Source: Tridacna crocea
Taxonomy: Eukaryota > Mollusca > Bivalvia > Cardiida > Cardiidae
Reading direction: 5' to 3'
NCBI GenBank assembly: GCA_943736015.1
Contig: OX031058.1
Coordinates: 4,107,001-4,171,000, forward strand
DNA length: 64,000 bases
A model generated the notes under the pieces. It was given only the letters and a program-made list of their open reading frames with translations. It had not been told where the DNA came from and ran no database searches. The translations under genes and the position numbers were made by a program. This document shows positions 63,938 to 64,000 of this stretch, piece after piece (positions within the stretch are counted from its first letter, which is position 1; every line of letters starts with the position of its first letter).

Positions 63938-64000
63938 ACTCATTACCTGCAGTGGGCAATTTAGTGTCCTGCAGCAGAATACTAGATCAGAAAAGTAACA

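Overview
This is animal nuclear DNA, most likely from a heterodont bivalve mollusc. It is AT-rich, has small phase-consistent exons in long introns, and is packed with repeat types I associate with bivalves: TTAA-flanked palindromic MITEs, pearl/Helentron-like elements starting near AACAAGAGGGCCATGATGG and ending in a GCTCACC..GGTGAGC hairpin, and tRNA-derived SINEs. There is no bacterial or viral gene content and no CRISPR array. The species call is inference; the two genes are recognised from their protein sequence.

Gene layout. On the minus strand, 55858 down to 407, lies most of ANAPC1 (APC1, the largest anaphase-promoting complex/cyclosome scaffold). I resolved 31 coding exons (about 3.63 kb, about 1,210 codons). 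Splice phases are continuous from exon 2 to exon 31. The gene runs off the left edge just after the first proteasome/cyclosome repeats begin. On the plus strand, from 57074 to the right edge, are the first four coding exons of ADPGK (ADP-dependent glucokinase, about 254 codons), whose C-terminal catalytic part lies outside. The genes are head to head with about 1.2 kb between start codons. They are not expected to share a pathway (cell-cycle ubiquitin ligase versus ER glucose phosphorylation).

Repeat layout. Introns are dominated by one MITE family (A): about 230 bp, ends TTAAC(T/C)C(T/A)TTACC, with a near-perfect central palindrome around ATGCTGGTWACCAGCAT. About 70 full, partial or deleted copies occur in 64 kb, in both orientations, often joined end to end through one shared TTAA. 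A sister family (A2) has similar ends but another central palindrome. Helentron-like elements lie at 6.2-6.9, 11.4-17.6 (including a 2.95-kb tandem duplication), 21.7-23.2, 39.1-42.4 (one inside another inside a MITE) and 46.8-48.8 kb. Other elements include a 1.65-kb long-TIR element with 9-bp target duplications at 54.1-55.8 kb, three CAGGG-ended hAT-like elements with 5-6 bp duplications, several SINEs and other MITEs.

Most notable. The 1.65-kb element appears to have landed inside ANAPC1 coding exon 1, five bases before the inferred ancestral splice donor. A SINE has duplicated the exon 3 splice donor. Family A MITEs repeatedly insert into their own terminal TTAA, and Helentron-like elements repeatedly land in the MITE hairpin stem. 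I found no evidence for a new multi-gene system.
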